Program-made: the position numbers and the translations under genes
NCBI RefSeq assembly: GCF_003043945.1
Contig: NZ_PYXG01000001.1
Location: forward strand, 372,001 to 436,000
DNA length: 64,000 nt
Direction of reading: 5' to 3'
Source: Prevotella sp. oral taxon 376
GTDB lineage: Bacteria; Bacteroidota; Bacteroidia; Bacteroidales; Bacteroidaceae
Notes under the pieces: model-generated
Told to the model about the DNA's origin: nothing
The model's database searches: none
What the model saw: the letters and a program-made list of their open reading frames with translations, nothing else
Shown: positions 23,614-32,871 of the stretch, piece after piece
Layout of the letters: each line of letters opens with the position of its first letter
How positions within the stretch are numbered: the first letter of the stretch is position 1

Positions 23614-25683
23614 ATGGACAATAACAGAAACCGATATAATCGGAGCAACAAGAACAGCAACCAGCCCAAGATGCCAAGGTTTAACATGACCTGGATCTAT
23701 GTCATTGCCTTCGTGATGATAACTCTGGTCCTCTTCAATGGCGGTGGCGACCTCCTCGCGGGCGAAGGAGCCTCGAAGGTGGTTACATATACTAAGTTCA
23801 AGGAGTATGTAGACGGCGGCTATGCCGAGAAGGTGGTAATCAACAAAACGGGCAACACGCTGAAGATGTATGTCAAGGCGAAGAATATCCGGGATGTCTT
23901 CCAGATGCCCGCCAAGCAGGTGGGACAGAACCCTTATGTGAAAGTTCAGTTCGGTTCCGTCGACGAATTGGAGAAGTATCTGGATGAATCGCAGAAAGCC
24001 GGAAAGATAAGAGACTTCGCCTACGACAACAAGGATGAGAACGGCTTGGGGAGCTTACTCTGGGGAATAGCCCCGTTTGCCGGTATCATCCTTATCTGGT
24101 GGCTCATGATGCGCGGCTTCAGCGGAGGCGCCGGAGGAGGCGGAGGCGGCGTGTTCAATGTCGGCAAGAGCAAGGCCAGGCTCTACGAGAAAGGCAACGA
24201 GATGGGCATTACCTTCAAGGATGTGGCCGGCCAGGAAGGCGCGAAGCAGGAAGTGCAGGAAATCGTCGACTTCCTGAAGAACCCGAAGAAATATACCGAC
24301 CTCGGGGGAAAGATTCCCAAGGGCGCATTACTCATCGGCCCTCCGGGAACAGGAAAGACTCTACTGGCCAAGGCTGTTGCCGGTGAGGCCGGCGTGCCTT
24401 TCTTCTCCATGTCGGGGTCTGACTTCGTTGAGATGTTCGTAGGCGTGGGCGCGAGCCGTGTGCGCGATGTCTTCCGCCAGGCCAAGGAGAAAGCACCCTG
24501 TATCATCTTCATCGATGAAATCGACGCCGTGGGCCGCGCGCGTTCCAAAAACCCGTCGATGGGCGGAAACGACGAGCGCGAGAACACCCTGAATGCCCTC
24601 CTCACGGAGATGGACGGGTTCGGAACCAACTCGGGAGTCATCGTCCTTGCTGCTACCAACCGCGTCGACATGCTCGACGGGGCCTTGCTGCGTGCCGGCC
24701 GTTTCGACCGCCAGATTCATGTAGACCTTCCCGATCTGGCAGAGCGCAAGGCCATTTTCAATGTCCACCTGCGGCCGATCAAGAAAGACGAGACCGTAGA
24801 CATCGACTTCCTTGCCCGTCAGACACCTGGCTTCTCGGGTGCAGACATCGCCAATGTATGTAACGAGGCTGCCCTCATTGCTGCCCGCCACAATAGCAAT
24901 CATGTAACGAAACAAGACTTCCTGGATGCCGTAGACCGCATCATCGGCGGTCTGGAGAAGAAGACAAAGGTGATGACAGCCGACGAGAAACGGGCCATCG
25001 CCATCCACGAGGCAGGCCATGCCACCATCTCTTGGTTCTGCCGGCATGCCAATCCGCTCGTCAAGGTAACCATCGTTCCGCGTGGCCAGGCCCTCGGGGC
25101 GGCATGGTATCTGCCAGAAGAGCGCGTCATCACCACCAAGGAGGAGATGCTCGACGAGATGTGCGCGCTCCTTGGCGGCCGGGCGGCAGAGGACCTGTTC
25201 GTGCACCATATATCAACGGGTGCGATGAACGACCTTGAGCGCGCCACCAAGAGCGCTTACGGAATGGTGGCCTATGCGGGCATGAGCGACAGGCTGCCGA
25301 ACATCTGCTACTATAACAATCAGGAATACCAGTTCCAGCGTCCCTACTCCGAGACGACGGCGAAGGTGATGGACGACGAGGTCCTGAAGATGATCAACGA
25401 GCAGTATGAGCGTGCAAAGCAGATCCTCACGGAGCACGCCAAGGGGCACAAGGAGCTCTCCGACCTGCTCTTCCAGCGAGAAGTGATCTTCGCGGAGGAT
25501 GTGGAGCGCATCTTCGGCAAGCGTCCGTGGACAAGCCGCTCGGAGGAAATCATCGAAGCCAACAAGGCCAACGCCCCCAAGCTGGAGGACATGCCCGACA
25601 TCGTGAAACAGGCACAGGCCGAGCATGAGTCCGCAAAAGCGGCCGAGGCAGGCGACGAAAAGGAACCAACAGAAGAAGAATAA
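23614..25683 (+). CDS. ftsH: ATP-dependent zinc metalloprotease FtsH
   Basis: This membrane-bound AAA protease (689 residues) degrades misfolded membrane and regulatory proteins. There are two membrane segments (about 25-42 and 147-168) around a periplasmic domain. Then come a Gly-rich hinge, Walker A GPPGTGKT (242-249), Walker B IIFIDE (297-302) and the second region of homology near [19 protein letters not shown]. The protease motif HEAGH is at 465-469. The C-terminus is acidic. The next gene, cdsA, follows by 5 bp. FtsH near lipid genes fits its known control of LPS synthesis in other bacteria. Confidence 0.96.
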   Translation: MDNNRNRYNRSNKNSNQPKMPRFNMTWIYVIAFVMITLVLFNGGGDLLAGEGASKVVTYTKFKEYVDGGYAEKVVINKTGNTLKMYVKAKNIRDVFQMPAKQVGQNPYVKVQFGSVDELEKYLDESQKAGKIRDFAYDNKDENGLGSLLWGIAPFAGIILIWWLMMRGFSGGAGGGGGGVFNVGKSKARLYEKGNEMGITFKDVAGQEGAKQEVQEIVDFLKNPKKYTDLGGKIPKGALLIGPPGTGKTLLAKAVAGEAGVPFFSMSGSDFVEMFVGVGASRVRDVFRQAKEKAPCIIFIDEIDAVGRARSKNPSMGGNDERENTLNALLTEMDGFGTNSGVIVLAATNRVDMLDGALLRAGRFDRQIHVDLPDLAERKAIFNVHLRPIKKDETVDIDFLARQTPGFSGADIANVCNEAALIAARHNSNHVTKQDFLDAVDRIIGGLEKKTKVMTADEKRAIAIHEAGHATISWFCRHANPLVKVTIVPRGQALGAAWYLPEERVITTKEEMLDEMCALLGGRAAEDLFVHHISTGAMNDLERATKSAYGMVAYAGMSDRLPNICYYNNQEYQFQRPYSETTAKVMDDEVLKMINEQYERAKQILTEHAKGHKELSDLLFQREVIFAEDVERIFGKRPWTSRSEEIIEANKANAPKLEDMPDIVKQAQAEHESAKAAEAGDEKEPTEEE

Positions 25684-25688
25684 CGATT

Positions 25689-26552
25689 ATGAGTGACAAG
25701 ATGAGGAATCTCATTGTGAGAGCCATTACCGGAGCCTTGTTTGTGGCCATCATGGTGGTCTGCTTCCTGCGACCCGTCGCCATGGTGTTTCTGTTCTCGC
25801 TCATCACGGGCCTGACCATCTGGGAATACTGCGGACTGGTAAACGCGGAGAAGGAAATCACCGTCAACCGGTTCATCTCAACCGTGGCGGGAGTCTATTT
25901 CTTCCTCGCCGTGGCAGGCATCAACAGCGGATACATCCAGACCAGCGGCGTCTTCATACCTTATCTGCTCACCATCGTCTACCTGTTTATCTCGGAGCTT
26001 TACACGAAGAACGCCAATGCCATCAACGACTGGGCATACACCATGCTCGCCCAGATGTACATCGCCCTGCCGCTCTCCATGATCAATGTGCTGGCCTTCC
26101 GCCAGTCGGCCGACGGCACCATCAGCTTCTATTACCTGCTGCCGCTCTGCGTATTCATCTTCCTGTGGGTCAACGATACGGGTGCCTACTGCAGCGGCTC
26201 GCTCTTCGGACGGCACAAACTGTTTCCCCGCATCAGCCCGGGGAAGTCCTGGGAGGGCAGCATAGGAGGAGGTCTGTTCGTGCTTCTGACGGCCGGAGCC
26301 ATCGGATATTACGAGAATCAGGGCACCAATCTCTCCGGCCTGACCGTCGCACAGTGGATAGGACTGGGCCTGACCATAGTACTCTTCGGCACTTGGGGCG
26401 ACCTTGTGGAAAGTCTTTTCAAGCGCACACTGGGCATCAAGGACAGCGGAAACATCCTTCCCGGCCACGGCGGCATGCTCGACCGGTTCGACTCTTCGCT
26501 CATGGCGATTCCCGCCTCCGCCATCTATCTTTACACCCTGACCCTGTTCTAA
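25689..26552 (+). CDS. cdsA: Phosphatidate cytidylyltransferase
   Basis: This 287-residue inner-membrane enzyme makes CDP-diacylglycerol from phosphatidic acid and CTP, the common precursor of phospholipids. It has seven to eight hydrophobic helices. The signature is in the C-terminal half: RISPGKSWEGSIGGG and, later, GTWGDLVESLFKRTLGIKDSG then PGHGGMLDRFDS, with the conserved Asp residues. It is translationally close to ftsH. A strong hairpin follows at 26621. Confidence 0.94.
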   Translation: MSDKMRNLIVRAITGALFVAIMVVCFLRPVAMVFLFSLITGLTIWEYCGLVNAEKEITVNRFISTVAGVYFFLAVAGINSGYIQTSGVFIPYLLTIVYLFISELYTKNANAINDWAYTMLAQMYIALPLSMINVLAFRQSADGTISFYYLLPLCVFIFLWVNDTGAYCSGSLFGRHKLFPRISPGKSWEGSIGGGLFVLLTAGAIGYYENQGTNLSGLTVAQWIGLGLTIVLFGTWGDLVESLFKRTLGIKDSGNILPGHGGMLDRFDSSLMAIPASAIYLYTLTLF

Positions 26553-26620
26553 CCGCAAGGGGAAAAAGACGAGAATACTACAAAAAGTCAAGCGAGAGGC
26601 CGACGGACAAGAAAACGCAT

Positions 26621-26657
26621 GAGGCCCGTACTTTTCATAACGAATCGTACGGGCCTC
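26621..26657. terminator. Hairpin between cdsA and a small leftward gene, probably bidirectional terminator
   Basis: GAGGCCCGTAC (26621-26631) pairs perfectly with GTACGGGCCTC (26647-26657) over a 15-nt loop. It lies between the ends of two converging genes. The T-tracts on both sides are weak. Confidence 0.6.
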
Positions 26658-26684
26658 ATTCTTCGGGTTCTGCAACGGCAAGCC

Positions 26685-26768
26685 TTACTTGTTGTTCATG
26701 TCCTTAACCTCCAGGGTCTTGCAAACCAAAACCGCGGCGATGCCCAGAACCAGTGCGAATGTTCCCAT
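26685..26768 (-). CDS. 27-residue membrane peptide
   Basis: A leftward frame of 27 codons starts at ATG 26768: MGTFALVLGIAAVLVCKTLE, then a charged end with two Asn and a terminal Lys. This is a single membrane helix with a cytoplasmic polar tail. A TACCTTTG promoter box (26818-26811, minus strand) lies 43 bp upstream and a hairpin follows the stop codon, so it looks like a complete small transcription unit. Similar tiny membrane proteins often regulate transporters or enzymes. The function here is unknown. Confidence 0.55.
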   Translation of the reverse strand: MGTFALVLGIAAVLVCKTLEVKDMNNK

Positions 26769-26810
26769 TTCTAAATCTTTTAGTTGATATATTCTCGTTT
26801 AATTTCGGCG

Positions 26811-26818
26811 CAAAGGTA
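26811..26818 (-). promoter_or_regulatory. -7 box of the 27-residue peptide gene
   Basis: The minus strand reads TACCTTTG followed by GC. A TTG-containing sequence lies about 20 bp upstream. Confidence 0.5.
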
Positions 26819-26938
26819 GGCTGCCCCGTGCGTCCGCACAAGGTTTTTCCATGATTTATATCACATTTCTTGATTTTATTGATCAAGGTCAATAAAAGAG
26901 GAGGTCCCGACCTGCAACCCGAAAGGCCGCTGCCAGCT

Positions 26939-27005
26939 TGACAAAATCGGCGAAATCGTGGGACGAAATCGGCGATTTTGTAGGACAATCTCGCCGATTT
27001 TGTCA
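26939..27005. repeat. Dispersed 67-bp element, copy 1
   Basis: It starts TGACAAAATCGGCGA and ends with the exact reverse complement TCGCCGATTTTGTCA. It consists of three 22-bp units of the type GACGAAATCGGCGAAATCGT. Three other copies are found at 35211, 44012 and 61906. This copy lies between the small peptide gene and lpxB, and AGCGGCAT follows 8 bp downstream. Confidence 0.85.
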
Positions 27006-27061
27006 AACCGATAGCGGCATACCGGCTTCCTTTCTGCCATGAACAAGCCTCCTGTGTGTCT

Positions 27062-28240
27062 CTAACGAGAACCCTGTTTGCCGTTTTCCCTAAGCAGACC
27101 GACCATTATCCGTGCCGCATTATCAGGCGCGACGGTGTCTCCAAGCCGTTCGCGGACCTCGCCGTAGGCCTTGAGCATCTCGCCGCGGAACGGACTTTCG
27201 GGAAGCAACTTGCCAAGCTCGGTCCTGATATTGGACACCGAAAAACGGTCTGCCATCAATTCCTGCACGATTTCCCGGTCGGCTATCAGATTCACGAGAC
27301 TGATATATTCGCACTGGATGATATGGTTGAAGGCAAAGCGAATCAGCTTCGGCACGGGCGTCTCATAACAAACTACCTGCGGAACATCAAGGAGAGCCGT
27401 CTCGAGAGTGGCTGTCCCGCTCGTTACAAGTGCTGCCGTGGCATGGCAGAGCAAGGCATAGGTCTCGTTCTTCACCATCTTCACGCCGGTTCCGGAAATG
27501 TACTGCTCATAATATTCATCCTCTATCGAGGGAGCTCCCGCCAATACCAACTGGTAATCCGCGTATTGCCGGGCAGCCTCTATCATGGCCGGGAGGTTGT
27601 CTTTGATCTCTTGCTTGCGGCTTCCTGCCAGCAAGGCAATCACTGGCTTGCCTGCCATAACGGGATGGGGAGACAGCGTTTGCTGCCTTTCCACAAAGTC
27701 GGCAAAGGTCTCCTTATACCCCTCACGGAAGGTGCGCACTTCCTCCGCCGTGGGATTTCCCACATAGTGTATTTTGTAATGATATTTCCCCTCATAAAAA
27801 GGAACCTCAAACGGCAGGATGGAGAACATCTCGCTGACATTCCGGCGGATGCTCCTGATGCGCCATTCCTTCCATGCCCATATCTTTGGAGAGATATAAT
27901 AGTAAACGGGGATGCGTGTTTTCGCGTGCACGAACTTCGCTATTTTCAGGTTGAATCCCGGATAGTCTACGAGTATTACGACATCGGGACTCCAGGCCAC
28001 GATGTCCTTCTTGCACATCGCCATGTTGCGGAAGATGGTGCGCAGGTGCAGAAGCACGGGCACAAAGCCCATGTAGGCCAACTCCTTATAGTGCCTCACA
28101 CGGGTTCCTCCGACGGCACTCATGAGGTCGCCTCCAAAGAAGCGGAACTCGGCCTTGCTGTCAATCTTTTTCAGCGAGCTCATCAAGTAACTTGCATGGA
28201 GGTCGCCACTCGCCTCCCCTACGATGAGATAGTATTTCAT
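27062..28240 (-). CDS. lpxB: Lipid-A-disaccharide synthase
   Basis: The start is the ATG at 28240 (MKYYLIVGEASGDLH), giving 392 residues. LpxB condenses UDP-2,3-diacylglucosamine with lipid X to form the lipid A disaccharide at the inner membrane. Visible motifs are GEASGDLHA at the N-terminus, FRFFGGD, YISPKIWAWKEWRI and HYVGNPT, followed by the GSRKQEI nucleotide-binding region. The start overlaps the surE stop by 4 bp (ATGA), so the two are coupled. Confidence 0.95.
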   Translation of the reverse strand: MKYYLIVGEASGDLHASYLMSSLKKIDSKAEFRFFGGDLMSAVGGTRVRHYKELAYMGFVPVLLHLRTIFRNMAMCKKDIVAWSPDVVILVDYPGFNLKIAKFVHAKTRIPVYYYISPKIWAWKEWRIRSIRRNVSEMFSILPFEVPFYEGKYHYKIHYVGNPTAEEVRTFREGYKETFADFVERQQTLSPHPVMAGKPVIALLAGSRKQEIKDNLPAMIEAARQYADYQLVLAGAPSIEDEYYEQYISGTGVKMVKNETYALLCHATAALVTSGTATLETALLDVPQVVCYETPVPKLIRFAFNHIIQCEYISLVNLIADREIVQELMADRFSVSNIRTELGKLLPESPFRGEMLKAYGEVRERLGDTVAPDNAARIMVGLLRENGKQGSR

Positions 28241-29019
28241 AACTGCCAACTCCTGATTCGTTCCATCGCCTCATAGGCCGTTACATCCATGGTTGTCGGC
28301 GTAATGGCCACATACCCGTGGCTGACGGCCCACTGGTCGCTGTCCTCGGCATCGGGCTCATCGTTCTCGTATCGGCCTACCACCCAGAAATAGTCGTAGC
28401 CGCGCGGATGATGCTCTTTCACGATTTCCTGCACCCAGCGGCCATAGGCCATGCGGCACACTCTGACGCCCTCGAAGGTCTTCCGGTTGGGGAAATTGAC
28501 ATTCAGGCAAACACCTTTCGGCAGGCCCTCAGCCAATACGCGCTCCACGATCTGTCGCACATAGTGGGTGAGGTTTCCCTGATCGGCCGTCTCGTCGTAG
28601 TTGCAATTCGAGAACGCTATCGACGGAATATACTTCATGCAGCCCTCCATCGCCACGCCCATGGTACCCGAATAATGGGCGTTCACCGTCGAGTTGTCGC
28701 CGTGGTTGATGCCGCCGAGAACGAGATCGGGCTTCCGCTCCCGGCAAAACTGGTCTATCGCGAGCTTCACGCAGTCGACGGGAGTGCCGTTGCAAGACCA
28801 CACCTCTACATCTTCCCCCATGTTATGACGGCGCTTCAAGCGGAGGGAAGGGACGGCCGAAAAGGCGCACGAATAGCCCGAGCGTGCCGATTCTGGCGCA
28901 CAGACAAGCACATCGGCAAAGTCTTTCACCATGTTTACGAGTGCCCGGATGCCCACCGAGTGATAACCGTCATCGTTGGAAATGAGTATTAACGGTCTTT
29001 TAATATCCATCATTTTCAT
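28237..29019 (-). CDS. surE: 5'/3'-nucleotidase SurE
   Basis: SurE is a metal-dependent phosphatase acting on nucleoside monophosphates, linked to stationary-phase survival. The motif ISNDDGYHSVGI near the N-terminus gives the metal-binding Asp pair, and GTPVDCVKLAI and GGINHGDNST are family signatures. The start is placed at ATG 29019 (MKMMDIK), 14 bp after a TACTTTTG promoter box (29040-29033); Met codons at 29013 and 29010 are alternatives. About 260 residues. An in-frame extension beyond 29033 would include the promoter and is unlikely. Confidence 0.93.
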   Translation of the reverse strand: MKMMDIKRPLILISNDDGYHSVGIRALVNMVKDFADVLVCAPESARSGYSCAFSAVPSLRLKRRHNMGEDVEVWSCNGTPVDCVKLAIDQFCRERKPDLVLGGINHGDNSTVNAHYSGTMGVAMEGCMKYIPSIAFSNCNYDETADQGNLTHYVRQIVERVLAEGLPKGVCLNVNFPNRKTFEGVRVCRMAYGRWVQEIVKEHHPRGYDYFWVVGRYENDEPDAEDSDQWAVSHGYVAITPTTMDVTAYEAMERIRSWQL

Positions 29020-29032
29020 TTTATTTTCCCCG

Positions 29033-29090
29033 CAAAAGTACGAAAAAAAGGTTAATCTTACGACTTTCTCCCGTAAAATATGTATCTTTG
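29033..29090. promoter_or_regulatory. Divergent promoters for surE-lpxB and parA
   Basis: On the minus strand TACTTTTG (29040-29033) faces surE. On the plus strand TATCTTTG (29083-29090) lies 31 bp upstream of the parA start. Both match TAnnTTTG. Confidence 0.6.
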
Positions 29091-29121
29091 CAATCAAAAT
29101 TAATTATAGAAAGAGGCTAAA

Positions 29122-29886
29122 ATGGGTAAAATAATTGCAATCGCGAATCAAAAAGGCGGCGTAGGAAAGACCACTACCTCCATTAACCTTGCCGCTTCTC
29201 TGGCCACCCTGGAGAAGTCGGTGCTCATCGTAGATGCCGACCCCCAGGCCAACGCTTCCAGCGGTTTAGGCGTCGACATCACGCAGGTGGAGTGCTCTAT
29301 CTATGAGTGCATCATCGACCACGCCGATGTGCGCGACTCCATCTATACCACTGACATCGAAGGACTGGACATCATTCCGAGCCACATCGACCTCGTGGGG
29401 GCGGAAATCGAGATGCTGAACCTCGACAATCGGGAAAAGATCCTGAAAGGCGTACTTGACCCCATCCGCGACGAATACGACTATATTCTCATCGACTGCT
29501 CGCCCTCGCTGGGGCTTATCACCGTGAACGCACTCACCGCGGCCGACTCCGTCATCATTCCGGTGCAGTGCGAATATTTCGCGCTGGAAGGTATCAGCAA
29601 GCTGCTCAATACCATCAAGATCATCAAGAGCCGCCTGAACCCGAAGCTCGAGATAGAGGGATTCCTGCTCACGATGTACGACAGTCGCCTCCGCCTTGCC
29701 AACCAGATATACGACGAGGTGAAGCGACACTTCCAAGAACTGGTCTTCAAGACCATCATCCAGCGCAATGTGAAACTCAGCGAGAGCCCGAGTCATGGCC
29801 TGCCGGCCATCCTGTATGACGCGGATTCTACAGGCGCCAAGAACTATATGGCACTTGCCAAGGAAATTATGAACAAGAACAACTAA
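29122..29886 (+). CDS. parA: Chromosome partitioning ATPase ParA/Soj
   Basis: This 254-residue deviant Walker ATPase moves the ParB-origin complex. Walker A is KGGVGKTT (about 11-18), and IVDADPQANASSGLG and YDYILIDCSPSLG are the other nucleotide-binding motifs. It is followed 4 bp later by parB. Short N-terminus without a DNA-binding extension, so the chromosomal type. Confidence 0.95.
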   Translation: MGKIIAIANQKGGVGKTTTSINLAASLATLEKSVLIVDADPQANASSGLGVDITQVECSIYECIIDHADVRDSIYTTDIEGLDIIPSHIDLVGAEIEMLNLDNREKILKGVLDPIRDEYDYILIDCSPSLGLITVNALTAADSVIIPVQCEYFALEGISKLLNTIKIIKSRLNPKLEIEGFLLTMYDSRLRLANQIYDEVKRHFQELVFKTIIQRNVKLSESPSHGLPAILYDADSTGAKNYMALAKEIMNKNN

Positions 29887-29890
29887 GGAT

Positions 29891-30799
29891 ATGGCGGTAC
29901 ACAAGAAATACAACACCAGCACGAAGAACAATGCCCTGGGACGAGGACTTGACGCGCTGATTTCCACGGACAGTGTTACCACCGGCGGTTCCTCTACCAT
30001 CAACGAGATTCCGATCTCGCAGATTGAGGCAAACCCTAACCAGCCACGCCACGAATTCGACGAGGAGGCGCTTCACGAACTGGCCGTAAGCATTAAGGAA
30101 ATCGGTATCATCCAGCCCATCACGCTGCGGCAGGTGGCATCCAACCGGTTCCAGATTATCGCCGGGGAGCGCCGCTGGAGAGCCTCGCAGCTGGCCGGAC
30201 TGAACTCCCTGCCGGCCTATATCCGCACCATCGATGATGAGAATGTCATGGAAATGGCACTCGTGGAGAACATTCAACGCGAAGACCTGAACGCCATCGA
30301 GATAGCCCTCGCCTATGAACACCTGATGGAAGGGACGGGAATGACCCAGGAAAAAGTGAGTGAACGCGTAGGCAAAAGCCGTACCGCCATCACCAACTAT
30401 CTGCGATTGCTGAAACTTCCGGCACAAATCCAGATGGCACTTCAGAAGAAGGAGATCGACATGGGGCATGCCCGTGCATTGCTGTCGCTTGAGAATCCTG
30501 CCTTTCAGATTAAGCTTTACAAGGAGATTATCAAGAATACATACTCCGTGAGAAAGGTCGAAGACATGGTAAGGCTCCTCAAGAACGGGGAGGATATAGA
30601 AAGCGGAAAGCGCAAGATAACCGCCAAGGCCCAACTCTCCAAGACTTACGAGAACTACAAGAAGCAACTCTCCAGCATCCTGGACGCCAAAGTTCAGCTC
30701 TCGGCCACCGCTAAGGGGAAGGGTAAAATCATGATTCCCTTTGCCAACGAAGACGATCTGAGCCGAATCATGGATATCCTGGGGAAGATTAAAGAATAG
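29891..30799 (+). CDS. parB: Chromosome partitioning protein ParB
   Basis: This 302-residue CTPase and DNA-binding protein loads at parS and slides as a clamp. The N-terminal CTP-binding domain shows ANPNQPRHEFD, IIQPITLR and GERRWRAS (about 92-99). The central helix-turn-helix is GMTQEKVSERVGKSRTAI. A C-terminal dimerisation region follows. No parS site was searched for systematically. The gene forms an operon with parA and the next three genes. Confidence 0.95.
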   Translation: MAVHKKYNTSTKNNALGRGLDALISTDSVTTGGSSTINEIPISQIEANPNQPRHEFDEEALHELAVSIKEIGIIQPITLRQVASNRFQIIAGERRWRASQLAGLNSLPAYIRTIDDENVMEMALVENIQREDLNAIEIALAYEHLMEGTGMTQEKVSERVGKSRTAITNYLRLLKLPAQIQMALQKKEIDMGHARALLSLENPAFQIKLYKEIIKNTYSVRKVEDMVRLLKNGEDIESGKRKITAKAQLSKTYENYKKQLSSILDAKVQLSATAKGKGKIMIPFANEDDLSRIMDILGKIKE

Positions 30800-30802
30800 C
30801 CG

Positions 30803-31498
30803 ATGGTGAATACTGCGAACCATATCAAGTCGGTCATTGCCATCACCTGCATGTTGCTGATGCCATCCCCACTATTGGCGCAAGTAGAAAAAGACACGCT
30901 CAAGGCAGAGGAGCTCCTCACCACGGAGGATTCCATACTGTTAATGAAGGACGCCCCCGTCCTGCCCGCCAAACATGGGCGCGACTGGACAACATGGCGA
31001 CCGAATGCCAAGAGGGCGCTCTGGCTCTCGCTGGTTCTTCCCGGTGCGGGACAGATTTACAATCGGAAATACTGGAAGTTGCCCATCGTCTATGGAGGCT
31101 TCGTCGGCTGTGTCTATGCCTTGCGGTGGAATAATATGATGTATAAAGACTATTCCCAGGCCTACATGGACCTCATGGACAACGACCCCAACACGCAGAG
31201 CTACAACCAGTTCCTGCATCTCGGCAACACCATCGACGACAGCAACAAGAGCCGCTATCAGGAAATCTTCAAGAAGCGAAAAGACAGATATCGCCGTTGG
31301 CGCGACCTCAGTCTCTTCGCGATGATAGGAGTCTACGCCCTCTCGGTCATCGACGCCTATGTCGACGCTTCCCTTTCGGAATTCGACATTTCGCGCGACC
31401 TCAGTCTGAGGGTCAAGCCCACGGTCATCAACCGCGGCGAATCACGCAATCCCATGCAATCTTCGGCATTGGGATTACAATGCAGTCTGAATTTCTAA
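30803..31498 (+). CDS. DUF5683 membrane protein
   Basis: This 231-residue protein has a signal peptide (about 1-27, ending LLAQ) and a polar segment, then SLVLPGAGQIYNRKYWKLP (about 76-94). That phrase marks the DUF5683 family, conserved in Bacteroidota after parB. Hydrophobic segments near 78-115 and 174-190 suggest an integral membrane part. The role is unknown; its constant place between partition genes and a cell-wall lytic enzyme suggests a cell-envelope role (inference). Confidence 0.8.
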   Translation: MVNTANHIKSVIAITCMLLMPSPLLAQVEKDTLKAEELLTTEDSILLMKDAPVLPAKHGRDWTTWRPNAKRALWLSLVLPGAGQIYNRKYWKLPIVYGGFVGCVYALRWNNMMYKDYSQAYMDLMDNDPNTQSYNQFLHLGNTIDDSNKSRYQEIFKKRKDRYRRWRDLSLFAMIGVYALSVIDAYVDASLSEFDISRDLSLRVKPTVINRGESRNPMQSSALGLQCSLNF

Positions 31499-31502
31499 GG
31501 AT

Positions 31503-32846
31503 ATGAAAATGAAAAGTATATATATAATTATTGCCACAATGATGCTGGGCTCTATAGCTACCAAAGCCCAGAACAACAATGAAATCATCGTAACAAACGA
31601 AGAAGGAAAACAAGAAGTCATCGACCTCCCGGAAGGCATGACCAGCGAGTTTGACTCCCTGATGTACCTGTATAACTCAAAAACTTACCTCAAGGCAGAT
31701 ACCAGCTGTAACCTCCCGGACATTAATCCTGTATACGACAAGGAAGTCTACAAGGAGCGTCTGAGCAGGATTCCGTCAGTGATAGAAATGCCTTACAACG
31801 AGGTTGTGCAGAAATTTATCGACAAATATAGCGGTCAGTTGCGCCGTTCCGTCAGTCTGATGCTCGGCGCACAGAACTTCTACATGCCCATCTTTGAACA
31901 AGCCTTGGAGACTTACGGCCTGCCACTGGAACTGAAATACCTGCCCATCATCGAATCAGCCCTTAATCCGAGAGCCGTTTCCCGCGTGGGCGCTACCGGC
32001 CTTTGGCAATTCATGGTGGAGACCGCAAAGAACTACGGCCTCGAAATCAACTCTCTTGTCGACGACCGCAGAGACCCCGTCAAGTCATCTTATGCCGCCG
32101 CCCGCTACCTGGGCGACCTCTACAAGATCTTCGGCGACTGGAATCTTGTGATAGCCGCCTATAACTGCGGTCCCACAAATATCAGCAAGGCCATCCACCG
32201 GGCGGGAGGAGAAAAAGACTACTGGCGCATTTACCCCTACCTTCCAAGGGAGACCCGGGGATATGTACCCGCGTTTATCGCAGCCAACTACATCATGAAT
32301 TACTACTGCGACCACAACATCTGTCCGATGAGGACCACGCTCCCCGCCAAGACAGATACCGTGATGGTGAATCGTGATGTTCACTTCGAGCAGATCGTCC
32401 ACTTCCTGAATGTCGACATCAACCAGCTCAAAGAGCTCAACCCCAGATATCGCCGCAACATCATAAACGGGAAAAGCGAGCTGGCATCACTCCGCCTTCC
32501 TTCCTCCCTGGTCAACCAATTTATCGACAACGAGGATGACATTTACGCCTACGACACCGAGGATTTGCTGAACAAACGCACGGAAGTAGAAGTAAACAAC
32601 ATCATTCCCAGCTATTCATCAGACTACAAGAGCTATAGCGGCAATAAAAGAAGAAGCCGGGGAAAGGGAACCTACAATAAGGGAAGGAACAAGAAGAGCT
32701 CTCGCGGGAAGAGCATTACCATCAAGAGCGGAGACACTCTTTCCGAGATTGCCGCACGCAACCACACTACTGTGAGCAAGCTCCGTAAACTCAACAAGAT
32801 CAAAGGGAACAACATTCGAGCCGGCAAGAAAATCAAAGTGAAATAA
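31503..32846 (+). CDS. Membrane-bound lytic murein transglycosylase with LysM (MltD-like)
   Basis: The protein has 447 residues and a signal peptide (about 1-22, ATKAQ). The lytic transglycosylase domain has catalytic E151 in PIIESALNPRAVS, GATGLWQFM and AAYNCGP. A degenerate LysM-like segment near 290-340 and a Lys/Arg-rich linker lead to a clear C-terminal LysM (about 402-447, SGDTLSEIAARNHTTVSKLR). It cleaves glycan strands with formation of 1,6-anhydro-MurNAc in the periplasm. It is 4 bp after DUF5683. Confidence 0.9.
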   Translation: MKMKSIYIIIATMMLGSIATKAQNNNEIIVTNEEGKQEVIDLPEGMTSEFDSLMYLYNSKTYLKADTSCNLPDINPVYDKEVYKERLSRIPSVIEMPYNEVVQKFIDKYSGQLRRSVSLMLGAQNFYMPIFEQALETYGLPLELKYLPIIESALNPRAVSRVGATGLWQFMVETAKNYGLEINSLVDDRRDPVKSSYAAARYLGDLYKIFGDWNLVIAAYNCGPTNISKAIHRAGGEKDYWRIYPYLPRETRGYVPAFIAANYIMNYYCDHNICPMRTTLPAKTDTVMVNRDVHFEQIVHFLNVDINQLKELNPRYRRNIINGKSELASLRLPSSLVNQFIDNEDDIYAYDTEDLLNKRTEVEVNNIIPSYSSDYKSYSGNKRRSRGKGTYNKGRNKKSSRGKSITIKSGDTLSEIAARNHTTVSKLRKLNKIKGNNIRAGKKIKVK

Positions 32847-32871
32847 TATACCTTATTATAACAACATAATA

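Noticed and set aside
26704..27006. Apparent protein family sharing an ADFVPRFRRF motif in three intergenic frames
   Set aside because: Similar peptides also arise at 43813-44079 and 61830-62021, but they are translations of the dispersed DNA repeat with no shared start or end.
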